DNA of 64,000 nt from Bradyrhizobium symbiodeficiens. GTDB taxonomy: Bacteria; Pseudomonadota; Alphaproteobacteria; Rhizobiales; Xanthobacteraceae. Within the stretch, counting starts at the first letter, position 1, and every line of letters starts with the position of its first letter. Position numbers and translations under genes: made by a program. The DNA lies in NCBI RefSeq assembly GCF_002266465.3, contig NZ_CP029427.2:2668501-2732500 (forward strand), in the 5' to 3' direction. The notes beneath the pieces were generated by a model. The model ran no database searches and had not been told where the DNA came from. It saw only the letters and a program-made list of their open reading frames with translations. Below, piece by piece: positions 10,560 through 19,560 of this stretch.

Positions 10560-11240
10560 ATGCGCCTCCTCATCATTGAAGACGACCGCGAATCCGCCGA
10601 TTACCTCGTGAAGGCATTTCGCGAGGTCGGACACATTGCCGACCACGCCAGCGACGGCGAGGAAGGACTCGCCATGGCCGAAAACGGCGATTACGACGTG
10701 CTGGTGGTCGATCGCATGCTGCCCAAGCGCGACGGCCTGTCGCTGATCGGCGCGCTGCGCGATCAGGACAACACCACGCCGGTGCTGATTCTTTCTGCGC
10801 TCGGACAGGTCGACGACCGCATCAAGGGCCTGCGCGCCGGCGGCGACGACTATCTGCCGAAACCCTACTCCTTCGCCGAGCTCCTGGCCCGGGTCGAGGT
10901 GCTGTCGCGCCGCCGCGGTGGTCCGGCCGAGGACACGCTCTACCGCGTCGGCGATCTCGAGCTCGACCGGCTCTCGCATCGCGTCGCCCGCGGCAAGGAC
11001 GAGCTGACGCTGCAGCCGCGCGAATTCCGCCTGCTCGAATATTTGATGAAGCATGCCGGCCAGGTGGTGACCCGCACCATGCTCTTGGAGAACGTCTGGG
11101 ACTATCATTTCGATCCGCAGACCAACGTGATCGACGTGCACATCTCGCGGCTGCGCTCCAAGATCGACAAGGGCTTCGAGCGCCCGCTGCTGCACACGAT
11201 CCGCGGCGCCGGGTACATGATCCGTGACGGCATTCGGTAA
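10560..11240 (+). CDS. OmpR-family response regulator
   Basis: The receiver domain (residues about 1-115) has the acidic pocket IIEDD, the phospho-acceptor Asp51 in VVDRMLP and the conserved Lys in YLPKPYSF. An OmpR/PhoB winged-helix domain follows, with LQPREFRLLEYLMKHAGQVV and a recognition region ending IDVHISRLRSKID. The ATG at 10560 begins directly with MRLLIIEDD as in relatives. In-frame TTG codons at 10530 and 10539 are alternatives, and an AGAAGG sequence lies in front of the latter. The gene overlaps the following kinase by 17 bp, so the two form a coupled pair. The regulon is unknown. Confidence 0.9.
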   Translation: MRLLIIEDDRESADYLVKAFREVGHIADHASDGEEGLAMAENGDYDVLVVDRMLPKRDGLSLIGALRDQDNTTPVLILSALGQVDDRIKGLRAGGDDYLPKPYSFAELLARVEVLSRRRGGPAEDTLYRVGDLELDRLSHRVARGKDELTLQPREFRLLEYLMKHAGQVVTRTMLLENVWDYHFDPQTNVIDVHISRLRSKIDKGFERPLLHTIRGAGYMIRDGIR

Positions 11241-12684
11241 ACTCGTCCGCACCACGGCGTTCCGGCTGACGCTGGTCTATCTGCTGTTGTTCGCGATGTT
11301 CGCGGCCTCGCTGCTGGCCTATTTCGCCTGGAATACGCGACGGCTGATCACCGAGGAGATCACGCAGACGGTCAATGCCGAGACCTCGGAGATCTCCGAG
11401 ATCTACGGCCGCCGTGGCCTGCGCGGCCTGGTGCTTGCGATCGAGTATCGGGCGCTGCGGCCGGGCGCCAACCTCTATCTCGTGACCACGCCGACCGGAC
11501 AGGCGATCGCCGGCAATGTCGGCTCGCTGGCGCCCGGCGTGATGGCGACGCGCGGCTGGTCGGAGACCGCCTACCGGCGGATCGAGGACGCCGACGACCG
11601 CGACCATCGTGCGCTGGTGCGTGTCACCGAACTGGAAAACGGCTTCCGGCTGCTGATCGGCCGCGACCTCGCCGAGCGGCGTCGCCTGTTCGGCATCGTC
11701 GCCAAGGCGGCGCAATGGTCGATCCTGATCGTCGTCGTGCTCGGTCTGGGCGGCGGCATCTTCGTCGCGCGCCGCGTGCTCCGGCGCATCGACGCCATGA
11801 CCGGGACTGCGCAGCGCATCATGACCGGCGATCTCAGCGGGCGTCTTCCCGTGGGGCGTAGCGGTGACGAGCTCGACCGCCTCGCCGAAAACCTCAATGC
11901 CATGCTGGAGCGGATCGAGGCGCTGATGGCTGGCCTGAAGGAGGTCTCCGACAACATCGCCCACGACCTCAAGACGCCGCTGACGCGCCTGCGCAACCGC
12001 GCCGAGGAGGCGCTGGCGAAATCGGGCTGCGAAGCCGATTACCGGGCGGCGCTGGAACGGACCATCGAGGAATCCGACGGCCTGATCCGCACCTTCAACG
12101 CGCTGCTGATGATCGCGCGCGCCGAGTCCGGGCAGGCGCGCGGCAACATGGATGATTTCGACGCGGCCGAGGTCGCCGGTGGCATCCACGAGCTCTACGA
12201 GCCGCTCGCCGAGGACGACGGCATGACGTTGAAGGTCAAGGCCGAGCCGACACCGGTTCACGCCAATCGCGAATTGGTCAGCCAGGCGCTCGCCAATCTG
12301 GTCGAGAATGCGATCAAATACGGCAAGCCGGTCGCACAGACCGGCGGAACCGTGGTCAGCATGGACGCTCGCCCGATCACGATCGAAGCAAGGCGCGATG
12401 GCGACAAGGTGCTGCTCAGCGTCACCGATCGCGGTCCCGGCATCCCCGAGGCCGACCGCGCGCATGCCGTCGAACGATTCGTGAGGCTGGAAGCGAGCCG
12501 CACGCTGCCGGGCTCCGGCCTCGGTCTCAGCCTCGCCTCGGCGGTTGCGACATTGCATGGCGGTGAGTTGAAGCTGGGCGATGCCCAGCCCGGTCTCGTC
12601 GCCACGCTGGTGCTGCCCGCGCGCGCCGGGGCCGGCGACAGGGTTGCTCCGCCAATACCGGATGTGCCACAGAAGGTGGCATGA
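11224..12684 (+). CDS. Membrane sensor histidine kinase, partner of the upstream regulator
   Basis: This is a two-helix membrane kinase: first helix around TLVYLLLFAMFAASLLAYFAW, a periplasmic sensor of about 130 residues, and a second helix around ILIVVVLGLGGGIFVA. A HAMP domain and the H-box NIAHDLKTPLTRL with His247 follow. The catalytic domain has the N-box LVENAIKYG, DRGPGIP and GSGLGLSLA. It starts with GTG inside the end of the response-regulator gene and its stop overlaps the ATG of glnE. The signal is not recognisable from the periplasmic sequence. Confidence 0.92.
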   Translation: MTAFGKLVRTTAFRLTLVYLLLFAMFAASLLAYFAWNTRRLITEEITQTVNAETSEISEIYGRRGLRGLVLAIEYRALRPGANLYLVTTPTGQAIAGNVGSLAPGVMATRGWSETAYRRIEDADDRDHRALVRVTELENGFRLLIGRDLAERRRLFGIVAKAAQWSILIVVVLGLGGGIFVARRVLRRIDAMTGTAQRIMTGDLSGRLPVGRSGDELDRLAENLNAMLERIEALMAGLKEVSDNIAHDLKTPLTRLRNRAEEALAKSGCEADYRAALERTIEESDGLIRTFNALLMIARAESGQARGNMDDFDAAEVAGGIHELYEPLAEDDGMTLKVKAEPTPVHANRELVSQALANLVENAIKYGKPVAQTGGTVVSMDARPITIEARRDGDKVLLSVTDRGPGIPEADRAHAVERFVRLEASRTLPGSGLGLSLASAVATLHGGELKLGDAQPGLVATLVLPARAGAGDRVAPPIPDVPQKVA

Positions 12685-15665
12685 ACCACTCCGCGCCGGG
12701 AAACGCGGACAAGCATGGTGAGAGCCTCGCCGCACGCTTCGCGGAGGCTCCCCATATTGCCGCTTCCACAACCGACGAACGACGTTTTGACAATTGGCTG
12801 GCCGAGCTCGAGCCGGCGCAATTGGCCCGTCTCGAAGCGTTGCTGGCTCATCCCTTCGCGCGGGATATCCTGACCGGCATCGCGGAATTCTCGCCTTATT
12901 TGTTCGATCTGGTGCGCACTGAGCCGCTGCGCCTGATCCGGCTGCTCGAATGCGATCCGGATACGCATCTGCCTGCGTTGATCGCGGAGGCGAGGGGCGG
13001 GGTACTGGCCGCGACGGATGAAGCCGAGGTGATGCGGCTGCTCCGCCGCATGAAGGCCGAGGCGGCGCTTCTCACCGCTCTGTGCGACATCGGCGGGGTC
13101 TGGCCGGTGATGCGGGTGACGGCGGCGCTGACCGATGTCGCGGTGTCCTCGGTGCAGGCGGCGCTCCAATACCTGCTGCGGCAGGAAGCCGCACGTGGCA
13201 AGCTCTCGCCGCCCAATCCCGAGGCGCCCGAAGAGGGCTGCGGGCTGATCGTGCTGGCGATGGGCAAGATGGGCGCGGGCGAGCTGAACTATTCCAGCGA
13301 CATCGATCTCATCGTGTTCTTCGATCCCGATTCGACGACGCTGGCGGCGGACATCGAGCCGCAACCGTTCTTCGTGCGGGTGACGCAGGGCATGGCGCGC
13401 ATCCTGCAGCAGCGCACCTATGACGGCTATGTGTTCCGCGTCGATCTGCGCCTGCGGCCCGATCCGTCCTCGACGCAGGTGGCGATCTCCAGGGACGCCG
13501 CGCTGAACTATTATGAGCGGGAGGGGCGCACCTGGGAGCGCGCCGCAATGATCAAGGCGCGGGCCTGCGCCGGCGACGCCAAAGCGGGCGAAGCTTTGCT
13601 GGCCGAGATCGCGCCCTTCGTCTGGCGCAAGCATCTCGACTTCGCCGCGCTCGCCGACGTCCACGACATGAAGCGGCAGATGCAGACCTATCGCGGCCAG
13701 AGCGAGGTCGCGGTGGAGGGGCACAACGTCAAGGTCGGCCGCGGCGGCATCCGCGAGATCGAGTTCTTCGCGCAGACCCAGCAATTGATCGCCGGCGGCC
13801 GCCATCCGGAATTGCGGGTGCGGCCGACGCTGAAGGCGCTCGACATTCTCGCCTCCAGCAACTGGATCACCCCTACGGCGCGCGACGAGCTCGCCATTGC
13901 GTATGAATTCCTGCGCCGGGTCGAGCATCGCCTCCAGATGATCGCCGACGAGCAGACCCACGCGCTGCCCGAAGACAAGGAGGCGGTCGAGCGTTTTGCG
14001 CGCTTCTTCGGCTATCCGGATCGCGAAGCCTTTGCGACCGACCTGCTGCGGCAGCTCGAGATCGTGCAGGGGCACTATGAAAAACTGTTCGAGGGCGACG
14101 ATCCGACCGGCACGGCCAAGCTGCCGGCGCTCGACTACAGTGCCGGTCCCGACGATCCGCGCCTGCTCCAGCACCTTGCAACGCTCGGCTTCAAGAAGCC
14201 GGCCGCCGTTGCGCAGACGGTGTGCGACTGGATCACCGGCGACTATCGCGTATTCCGCAATGAGGCGACGCGAAACGCCTTCGTCGAGTTCGTTCCTGCC
14301 CTGATCGACGGCCTCGCTCATGCCGAGGAGCCGGATCGCGCCGTCGTGGCGTTCGATGATTTCCTCGGGGCGCTCCAGCGCGGCGGCCGGCTGATCACGC
14401 TGCTCGGTCAGAACCGCGATCTCGTTGCGCTGGTGGCGCTGGTGCTGGGGGCCGCGCCGCGGCTCGGGGAGATGCTGGCGCGGCAGCCGCAGCTGATGGA
14501 CGGCCTGATCGACCCGCGCTTCTTCGGCGCCATGCCGGACCGGCAGGAATTGTCGGGACGGTTGGCCGCGACCGTGCAGGACGCCGGCTCCTACGAAGAG
14601 TTCCTCGACCGCCTGCGGCTGTTCGGGCAGGAGAGCCTGTTCCTGATCGGCACGCGGATTCTTTCCGGCACCGTCTCGGCGCAGCAGGCGAGCACGGCCT
14701 TCGCCGATGTCGCCGAGGGCATCGTCCACACCGTGCACGGCCTCGTTGCCGACCGCTTCGCCGCCCAGCACGGCCGCATCAAGGGACAGGAGACCGCGAT
14801 CATCGCGATGGGCCGGCTCGGCAGCCGCGAGATGACGGCGTCGTCCGATCTCGACCTGATCCTGCTCTACGATTTCGACGGCGAGGCCCCGGACTCGGAC
14901 GGGCCGAAATCGCTTCAGGGCGCGCATTATTTCGCCCGCTTCACCCAGCGCCTGATCAGCGCCTTCACGACCCGCACCAATTACGGCGTGCTCTACGAGA
15001 TCGACATGCGGCTGCGTCCTTCAGGCCGCGCCGGTCCCGTCGCCTCGAGTCTGGTCTCGTTCGCGGATTATCAGGCCAACGAGGCCTGGACCTGGGAGCA
15101 CATGGCGCTCACGCGCGCCCGCGTGGTGTCGGCTTCGCCGGAATTCCGGATGCGGATCGAGCGCGTCATCCGCGATGTCCTGACCCGTCACCGCGATTCC
15201 GGAATCACCGCCAACGACGTCGCCGACATGCGGCGCGCGATCGCCCAGGAGAAGGGCGAGGCCGATTGCTGGGATCTCAAATACGCTGCCGGCGGCATGG
15301 TCGACATCGACTTCATCGCGCAATATCTCCAGCTCGTGCACGCGCACGATAAGCCGGAAATTCTCGACGTCGGTACGGTGCAGGTGCTCGACAACGCCTG
15401 TAGGCTCGGCGTGCTTCCGCAATCGGAGACCGAGATCTTGCGTGCGGCCGCACGGCTCTATCACGACCTCACGCAGATCCTGCGGCTGTGCGTCAGCGAC
15501 CGCTTCAAGCCGGAAACCGCCGGCACCGATCTGCAGCGCGTGATGGCGCGGGCCGGCGATGCGCCGGATTTTTCCTCGCTGGAGGCGCGTGTGAAGGAGA
15601 CGCAGAGCGAGGTGCGGCGCGTGTTCAGGGCGCTGCTGGAAGGGACGCCGCCTTCAGCGAGGTGA
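12681..15665 (+). CDS. glnE: Bifunctional glutamine synthetase adenylyltransferase/deadenylase GlnE
   Basis: GlnE reversibly adenylylates glutamine synthetase in response to PII and glutamine, tuning nitrogen assimilation. It has two nucleotidyltransferase-like domains, each with its metal-binding acidic pair. One is in GELNYSSDIDLIVFFD (Asp207, Asp209; deadenylylation half) and the other in REMTASSDLDLILLYD (Asp723, Asp725; adenylylation half). The 994-aa length matches the full family. The ATG overlaps the kinase stop, an arrangement seen with this gene set in related rhizobia. Its last 41 bp are also the end of fdsD on the other strand. Confidence 0.97.
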   Translation: MNHSAPGNADKHGESLAARFAEAPHIAASTTDERRFDNWLAELEPAQLARLEALLAHPFARDILTGIAEFSPYLFDLVRTEPLRLIRLLECDPDTHLPALIAEARGGVLAATDEAEVMRLLRRMKAEAALLTALCDIGGVWPVMRVTAALTDVAVSSVQAALQYLLRQEAARGKLSPPNPEAPEEGCGLIVLAMGKMGAGELNYSSDIDLIVFFDPDSTTLAADIEPQPFFVRVTQGMARILQQRTYDGYVFRVDLRLRPDPSSTQVAISRDAALNYYEREGRTWERAAMIKARACAGDAKAGEALLAEIAPFVWRKHLDFAALADVHDMKRQMQTYRGQSEVAVEGHNVKVGRGGIREIEFFAQTQQLIAGGRHPELRVRPTLKALDILASSNWITPTARDELAIAYEFLRRVEHRLQMIADEQTHALPEDKEAVERFARFFGYPDREAFATDLLRQLEIVQGHYEKLFEGDDPTGTAKLPALDYSAGPDDPRLLQHLATLGFKKPAAVAQTVCDWITGDYRVFRNEATRNAFVEFVPALIDGLAHAEEPDRAVVAFDDFLGALQRGGRLITLLGQNRDLVALVALVLGAAPRLGEMLARQPQLMDGLIDPRFFGAMPDRQELSGRLAATVQDAGSYEEFLDRLRLFGQESLFLIGTRILSGTVSAQQASTAFADVAEGIVHTVHGLVADRFAAQHGRIKGQETAIIAMGRLGSREMTASSDLDLILLYDFDGEAPDSDGPKSLQGAHYFARFTQRLISAFTTRTNYGVLYEIDMRLRPSGRAGPVASSLVSFADYQANEAWTWEHMALTRARVVSASPEFRMRIERVIRDVLTRHRDSGITANDVADMRRAIAQEKGEADCWDLKYAAGGMVDIDFIAQYLQLVHAHDKPEILDVGTVQVLDNACRLGVLPQSETEILRAAARLYHDLTQILRLCVSDRFKPETAGTDLQRVMARAGDAPDFSSLEARVKETQSEVRRVFRALLEGTPPSAR

Positions 15666-15855
15666 GCGCCTCGCGGACGTCAGGCTCCAGGCCCGCGCCG
15701 CCGGCGTCGAGATGGGCGAAGATCGCGCGCTTCATCCGGGGATCCCAGAACTTCTTGATGTGCTCGGCAATCCCCGGCACGGCTTTATTGTGGCCCTGAC
15801 TCTGGAAGAACTTGCCGATCTGGTTGGCCATGTAGATCAGGCGGTCAGGCGACAT
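15625..15855 (-). CDS. fdsD: Formate dehydrogenase delta subunit FdsD
   Basis: A 76-aa protein beginning MSPDRLIYMANQIGKFF, with HIKKFWDPRMKR further on. This is the signature of the small FdsD subunit needed for assembly or stability of NAD-dependent Fds formate dehydrogenases. The ATG at 15855 has GGAGG seven bases upstream and overlaps the fdhD stop by 11 bp. An upstream ATG at 15873 is less likely. It is the last gene of fdsG-fdsB-fdsA-fdhD-fdsD. The C-terminal 13 codons run antisense into the end of glnE, an unusual convergent coding overlap. Confidence 0.9.
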   Translation of the reverse strand: MSPDRLIYMANQIGKFFQSQGHNKAVPGIAEHIKKFWDPRMKRAIFAHLDAGGAGLEPDVREALTSLKAASLPAAP

Positions 15856-16672
15856 CGGCAACCTCCGTGGCATGGCGAGCCACGATCCGGCCGCCGTGCG
15901 TAAATATCTCGAATCCGTCCTGCCGTGCGATCGCGATCAGCGTGATGCCGGCGGCTTCCGCCGTACGCACCGCAAGCGCGGTCGGCGCGGACACCGCGAC
16001 CATCACCGGTGCGCCGATTGCGGCTGCCTTCTGCACCATCTCGACCGAGACGCGGCTCGTCAGCAGCACCATGCCGCCGCGCGTATCTGTTCGGCCGCGC
16101 GCCAGCGCGCCGGCGAGCTTGTCCAGCGCATTGTGGCGGCCGACATCCTCGCGCAGCCCGACGATGTGGCCGGCTGGGGACCAGAACGCGGCGGCGTGAA
16201 CCGCGCGGGTCTGCAGATTGATCGATTGCAGCGGCGCGATCGCTTGCATCGCCGCCATGATCTGCTCGGGCGTGAAGGTCTGGCCGTGCGGCACGACCGC
16301 TGCGGGGCGCACGGCCTCGGCAATGGACTCGATGCCGCAGATGCCGCAGCCGGTGGGTCCCGCGACGTAGCGACGGCGCTCGCCGATGCGCGCGGCGTCT
16401 TCCGCCGCCAGCCACATCCTGAGCTCGATGCCATCGTCGAGGCGGACCACTTCGAGCGACCGGATGTCGTCGGCCGATTTGACGATGCCTTCGCTCAAGC
16501 TGAAGCCGACGGCAAAATCTTCCAGGTTCTGCGGCGTCCCCATCATGACGGCATAGGTGCCGCCGTTGTAGGTCAGCGCCAGCGGCGTCTCCTCCGGGAT
16601 CAGCCGCACGCCCTCCGACGCGACGCCGTCGCGCCAGGTCTCCCGGTCGATGGCCTGGACTGGGACATGCAT
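15845..16672 (-). CDS. fdhD: Formate dehydrogenase accessory sulfurtransferase FdhD (FdsC)
   Basis: FdhD (called FdsC in fds operons) transfers sulfur to the molybdenum cofactor before it is inserted into FdsA. Recognition comes from the conserved sequence GPTGCGICG, whose Cys109 and Cys112 form the CXXC pair. NLEDFAVGFSLSEGI and SRVSVEMVQKAA are also family patterns. The ATG at 16672 (MHVPVQAID) lies 4 bp after the fdsA stop. A longer frame to 16732 would run into fdsA and lacks family character. At 275 aa it is the normal size. Confidence 0.94.
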   Translation of the reverse strand: MHVPVQAIDRETWRDGVASEGVRLIPEETPLALTYNGGTYAVMMGTPQNLEDFAVGFSLSEGIVKSADDIRSLEVVRLDDGIELRMWLAAEDAARIGERRRYVAGPTGCGICGIESIAEAVRPAAVVPHGQTFTPEQIMAAMQAIAPLQSINLQTRAVHAAAFWSPAGHIVGLREDVGRHNALDKLAGALARGRTDTRGGMVLLTSRVSVEMVQKAAAIGAPVMVAVSAPTALAVRTAEAAGITLIAIARQDGFEIFTHGGRIVARHATEVADVA

Positions 16673-16676
16673 GCGG

Positions 16677-19550
16677 CTACTCCGCGGCCTCGGCCGGCGC
16701 GATGCGGCGGGACTGCCGCGCCTGCGCGTCATAGGCCTTCTGCCAGTCGGACGGGCCGTTCGAGGGCGAGACCTCGACCGCCGTGACCTTGTACTCCGGA
16801 CAGTTGGTCGCCCAGTCCGAATACTCGGTCGTGATGACGTTGGCCTGCGTGTCCGGATGGTGGAAGGTGGTGTAGACGACGCCGGGCGCGACGCGGTCGG
16901 TGATCTCGGCCCGCAGCGTGGTCTCGCCGGCGCGGCTCTTCAGCCGCACCCAATCGCCGTCGCGCACGCCGCGCTGCTCGGCATCGTGTGGATGGATCTC
17001 CAGCCGGTCCTCGGCGTGCCAGACCACGTTCTCTGTGCGCCGCGTCTGCGCGCCGACATTGTACTGGCTGAGGATGCGGCCCGTCGTGAGCAGCAGCGGA
17101 TAGCGCGGGCCGGTGCGTTCGTCGGTGGCGACATATTCGGTGACGACGAACTTGCCCTTGCCGCGGACGAAGCCGTCGATATGCATCACCGGCGTCCCCT
17201 CCGGCGCCTGCTCGTTGCAGGGCCACTGCACCGAGCCGAGCTCGTCGAGCTTGGCGTAGGAGACGCCGGCGAAGGTCGGCGTCAGCGCCGCGATCTCGTC
17301 CATGATCTCGGAAGGGTGGCCGTAGTTCATCTCGAAGCCCATTGCCTTGGCAAGGCCGATGGTGACCTCCCAATCGGCCATGCCGTTCTTCGGCGTCATC
17401 ACCTTGCGCACGCGCTGGATGCGGCGCTCGGCGTTGGTGAAGGTGCCGTCCTTCTCGAGGAAGCTCGAGCCGGGCAGGAAGACATGGGCGTAGTTCGCGG
17501 TCTCGTTCAGGAACAGGTCGTGGACGATGACGCATTCCATCGCGGACAGTGCAGCCACCACGTGCTTGGTGTTGGGATCGGATTGAAGAATGTCCTCGCC
17601 CTGCACATAGATGCCCATGAAGGTGCCTTCGACCGCGGCGTCGAACATGTTGGGAATGCGCAGGCCCGGCTCGGGGTTGAGCTTGACGTTCCACAGTGCT
17701 TCGAACTGGTCGCGCACGGCGTCGCCGGAGATGTGGCGGTAGCCGGGCAGCTCGTGCGGGAACGAGCCCATGTCGCAGGAGCCCTGCACGTTGTTCTGGC
17801 CGCGCAGCGGGTTCACGCCGACGCCGGGACGGCCGATATTGCCTGTGGCCATCGCAAGGTTTGCGATCGCGATCACGGTGGTCGAGCCCTGGCTGTGCTC
17901 GGTGACGCCGAGACCGTAATAGATCGCACCGTTGCCGCCGGTGGCGTAGGTGCGGGCCGCTTCGCGCAGATCCTTCGGATCGACACCGGTGAGGATGGCG
18001 GTGGCTTCCGGGCTGTTCTTGGGCTGCGACACGAACGTCGCCCATTCCTCGAACTCGGTCCAGTCGCAGCGTTCGCGCACGAAGGCTTCGTTGGCGAGGC
18101 CTTCGGTGACGATGACATGCGCCAGCGCGGTCATGACCGCGACGTTGGTGCCGGGCATCAAGGGCAGGTGCAGCGCTTTCACGTGGGGCGCTTCCACCAT
18201 CTCGGTGCGGCGCGGATCGATCACGATCAGCTTGGCGCCCTGGCGCAACCGCTTCTTCAGGCGGGACGCGAACACGGGATGAGCGGAGGCCGGATTGGCA
18301 CCGATCACGAGGACGACGTCGGTGTCCTCGACCGAGTCGAAATCCTGAGTGCCGGCTGACGTGCCGAAGGTGGTGGCGAGGCCGTAGCCGGTCGGCGAAT
18401 GGCAGACGCGGGCACAGGTGTCGACATTGTTGTTGCCGAAGCCGGCGCGGATCAACTTCTGCACCAGATAGGTTTCCTCGTTGGTGCAACGGGACGAGGT
18501 GATGCCGCCGATGGCGTCGCGGCCGTATGTCTCCTGGATGCCGCGCATCTTGGAGGCCGCGAACGAGAACGCCTCGTCCCAGGATACTTCGCGCCAGGGA
18601 TCCTCGATCCGTTCGCGGATCATCGGATTGAGAATGCGTTCGCCGTGGTTGGTGTAGCCCCAGGCGAAGCGGCCCTTGACGCAGGAATGGCCGCGGTTGG
18701 CCTTGCCGTCCTTGTACGGCACCATGCGCACGACTTCCTCGCCGCGCATCTCGGCCTTGAAGGTGCAGCCGACACCGCAATAGGCGCAGGTGGTGACCAC
18801 GGAGTGCTCGGGCTGGCCGATCTCGATCACGGACTTTTCGGTCAGCGTCGCGGTCGGGCAGGCCTGCACGCAGGCGCCGCAGGAGACGCATTCGGAGCCG
18901 AGGAAGCTCTCGCTCATGCCGGGCGAGACGCGGCTGTCGAAGCCGCGGCCGGAGATGGTCAGCGCGAAGGTGCCTTGCACCTCCTCGCAGGCGCGGACGC
19001 AGCGCGAGCAGACGATGCACTTGGAGGGATCATAGGTGAAGTAGGGATTGGACTCGTCCTTCGGCATCCAATTGTCGTTGGAGCAGCCGTCCGATTTGGC
19101 GAAGACGTGGTTCTCGCCCTCATAGCCGTAGCGCACGTCGCGCAGGCCGACGGCGCCGGCCATGTCCTGCAACTCGCAGTCGCCATTGGCGCCGCAAGTG
19201 AGGCAGTCGAGCGGATGATCGGAGATGTAGAGCTCCATTACACCCTTGCGCAGCTTCTTCAGCCGCTCGCTCTGGGTGTGCACGACGAGACCGTTCATGA
19301 CGGGCGTGGTGCAGGAGGCCGGCGTTCCGGCGCGGCCCTCGACCTCGACGAGGCAGAGACGGCAGGAGCCGAACGCATCGACCATGTCGGTCGCGCAGAG
19401 CTTCGGGATCTGGTGGCCCGCGTCCATCGCGGCGCGCATGATTGAGGTGCCCTCGGGCACCGTGACCTCATTGCCGTCGATGGTCAGGGTCACCATCGTT
19501 TCCGATTTGGAGCGCGGTGTGCCGAAGTCGATTTCTTCGATCAGAGACAT
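16677..19550 (-). CDS. fdsA: NAD-dependent formate dehydrogenase alpha (molybdenum) subunit FdsA
   Basis: FdsA is the catalytic subunit that oxidises formate to CO2. The N-terminal part resembles NuoG: a plant-type [2Fe-2S] domain (FGSCRLCLVEVEG), a His/Cys cluster (HPLDCLTCGANGDC) and two ferredoxin motifs (CIVCSRCVRAC and CVSCGACVQAC). A fourth cluster motif, CAYCGVGC, opens the bis-MGD domain. The molybdenum ligand is Cys383 followed by His384 (ARVCHSPTG), so this is the cysteine and not the selenocysteine form. At 957 aa it matches cytoplasmic Fds enzymes. The start ATG at 19550 is 10 bp after the fdsB stop. No signal peptide is present, consistent with a cytoplasmic NAD-reducing complex. 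Confidence 0.97.
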   Translation of the reverse strand: MSLIEEIDFGTPRSKSETMVTLTIDGNEVTVPEGTSIMRAAMDAGHQIPKLCATDMVDAFGSCRLCLVEVEGRAGTPASCTTPVMNGLVVHTQSERLKKLRKGVMELYISDHPLDCLTCGANGDCELQDMAGAVGLRDVRYGYEGENHVFAKSDGCSNDNWMPKDESNPYFTYDPSKCIVCSRCVRACEEVQGTFALTISGRGFDSRVSPGMSESFLGSECVSCGACVQACPTATLTEKSVIEIGQPEHSVVTTCAYCGVGCTFKAEMRGEEVVRMVPYKDGKANRGHSCVKGRFAWGYTNHGERILNPMIRERIEDPWREVSWDEAFSFAASKMRGIQETYGRDAIGGITSSRCTNEETYLVQKLIRAGFGNNNVDTCARVCHSPTGYGLATTFGTSAGTQDFDSVEDTDVVLVIGANPASAHPVFASRLKKRLRQGAKLIVIDPRRTEMVEAPHVKALHLPLMPGTNVAVMTALAHVIVTEGLANEAFVRERCDWTEFEEWATFVSQPKNSPEATAILTGVDPKDLREAARTYATGGNGAIYYGLGVTEHSQGSTTVIAIANLAMATGNIGRPGVGVNPLRGQNNVQGSCDMGSFPHELPGYRHISGDAVRDQFEALWNVKLNPEPGLRIPNMFDAAVEGTFMGIYVQGEDILQSDPNTKHVVAALSAMECVIVHDLFLNETANYAHVFLPGSSFLEKDGTFTNAERRIQRVRKVMTPKNGMADWEVTIGLAKAMGFEMNYGHPSEIMDEIAALTPTFAGVSYAKLDELGSVQWPCNEQAPEGTPVMHIDGFVRGKGKFVVTEYVATDERTGPRYPLLLTTGRILSQYNVGAQTRRTENVVWHAEDRLEIHPHDAEQRGVRDGDWVRLKSRAGETTLRAEITDRVAPGVVYTTFHHPDTQANVITTEYSDWATNCPEYKVTAVEVSPSNGPSDWQKAYDAQARQSRRIAPAEAAE

Positions 19551-19560
19551 TGTCGTTCTC

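Noticed and set aside
16650..18359. Long plus-strand frame antisense to fdsA
   Set aside because: Translation is His/Asp/Val/Leu-rich low-complexity text typical of antisense shadows, and fdsA is complete on the other strand.
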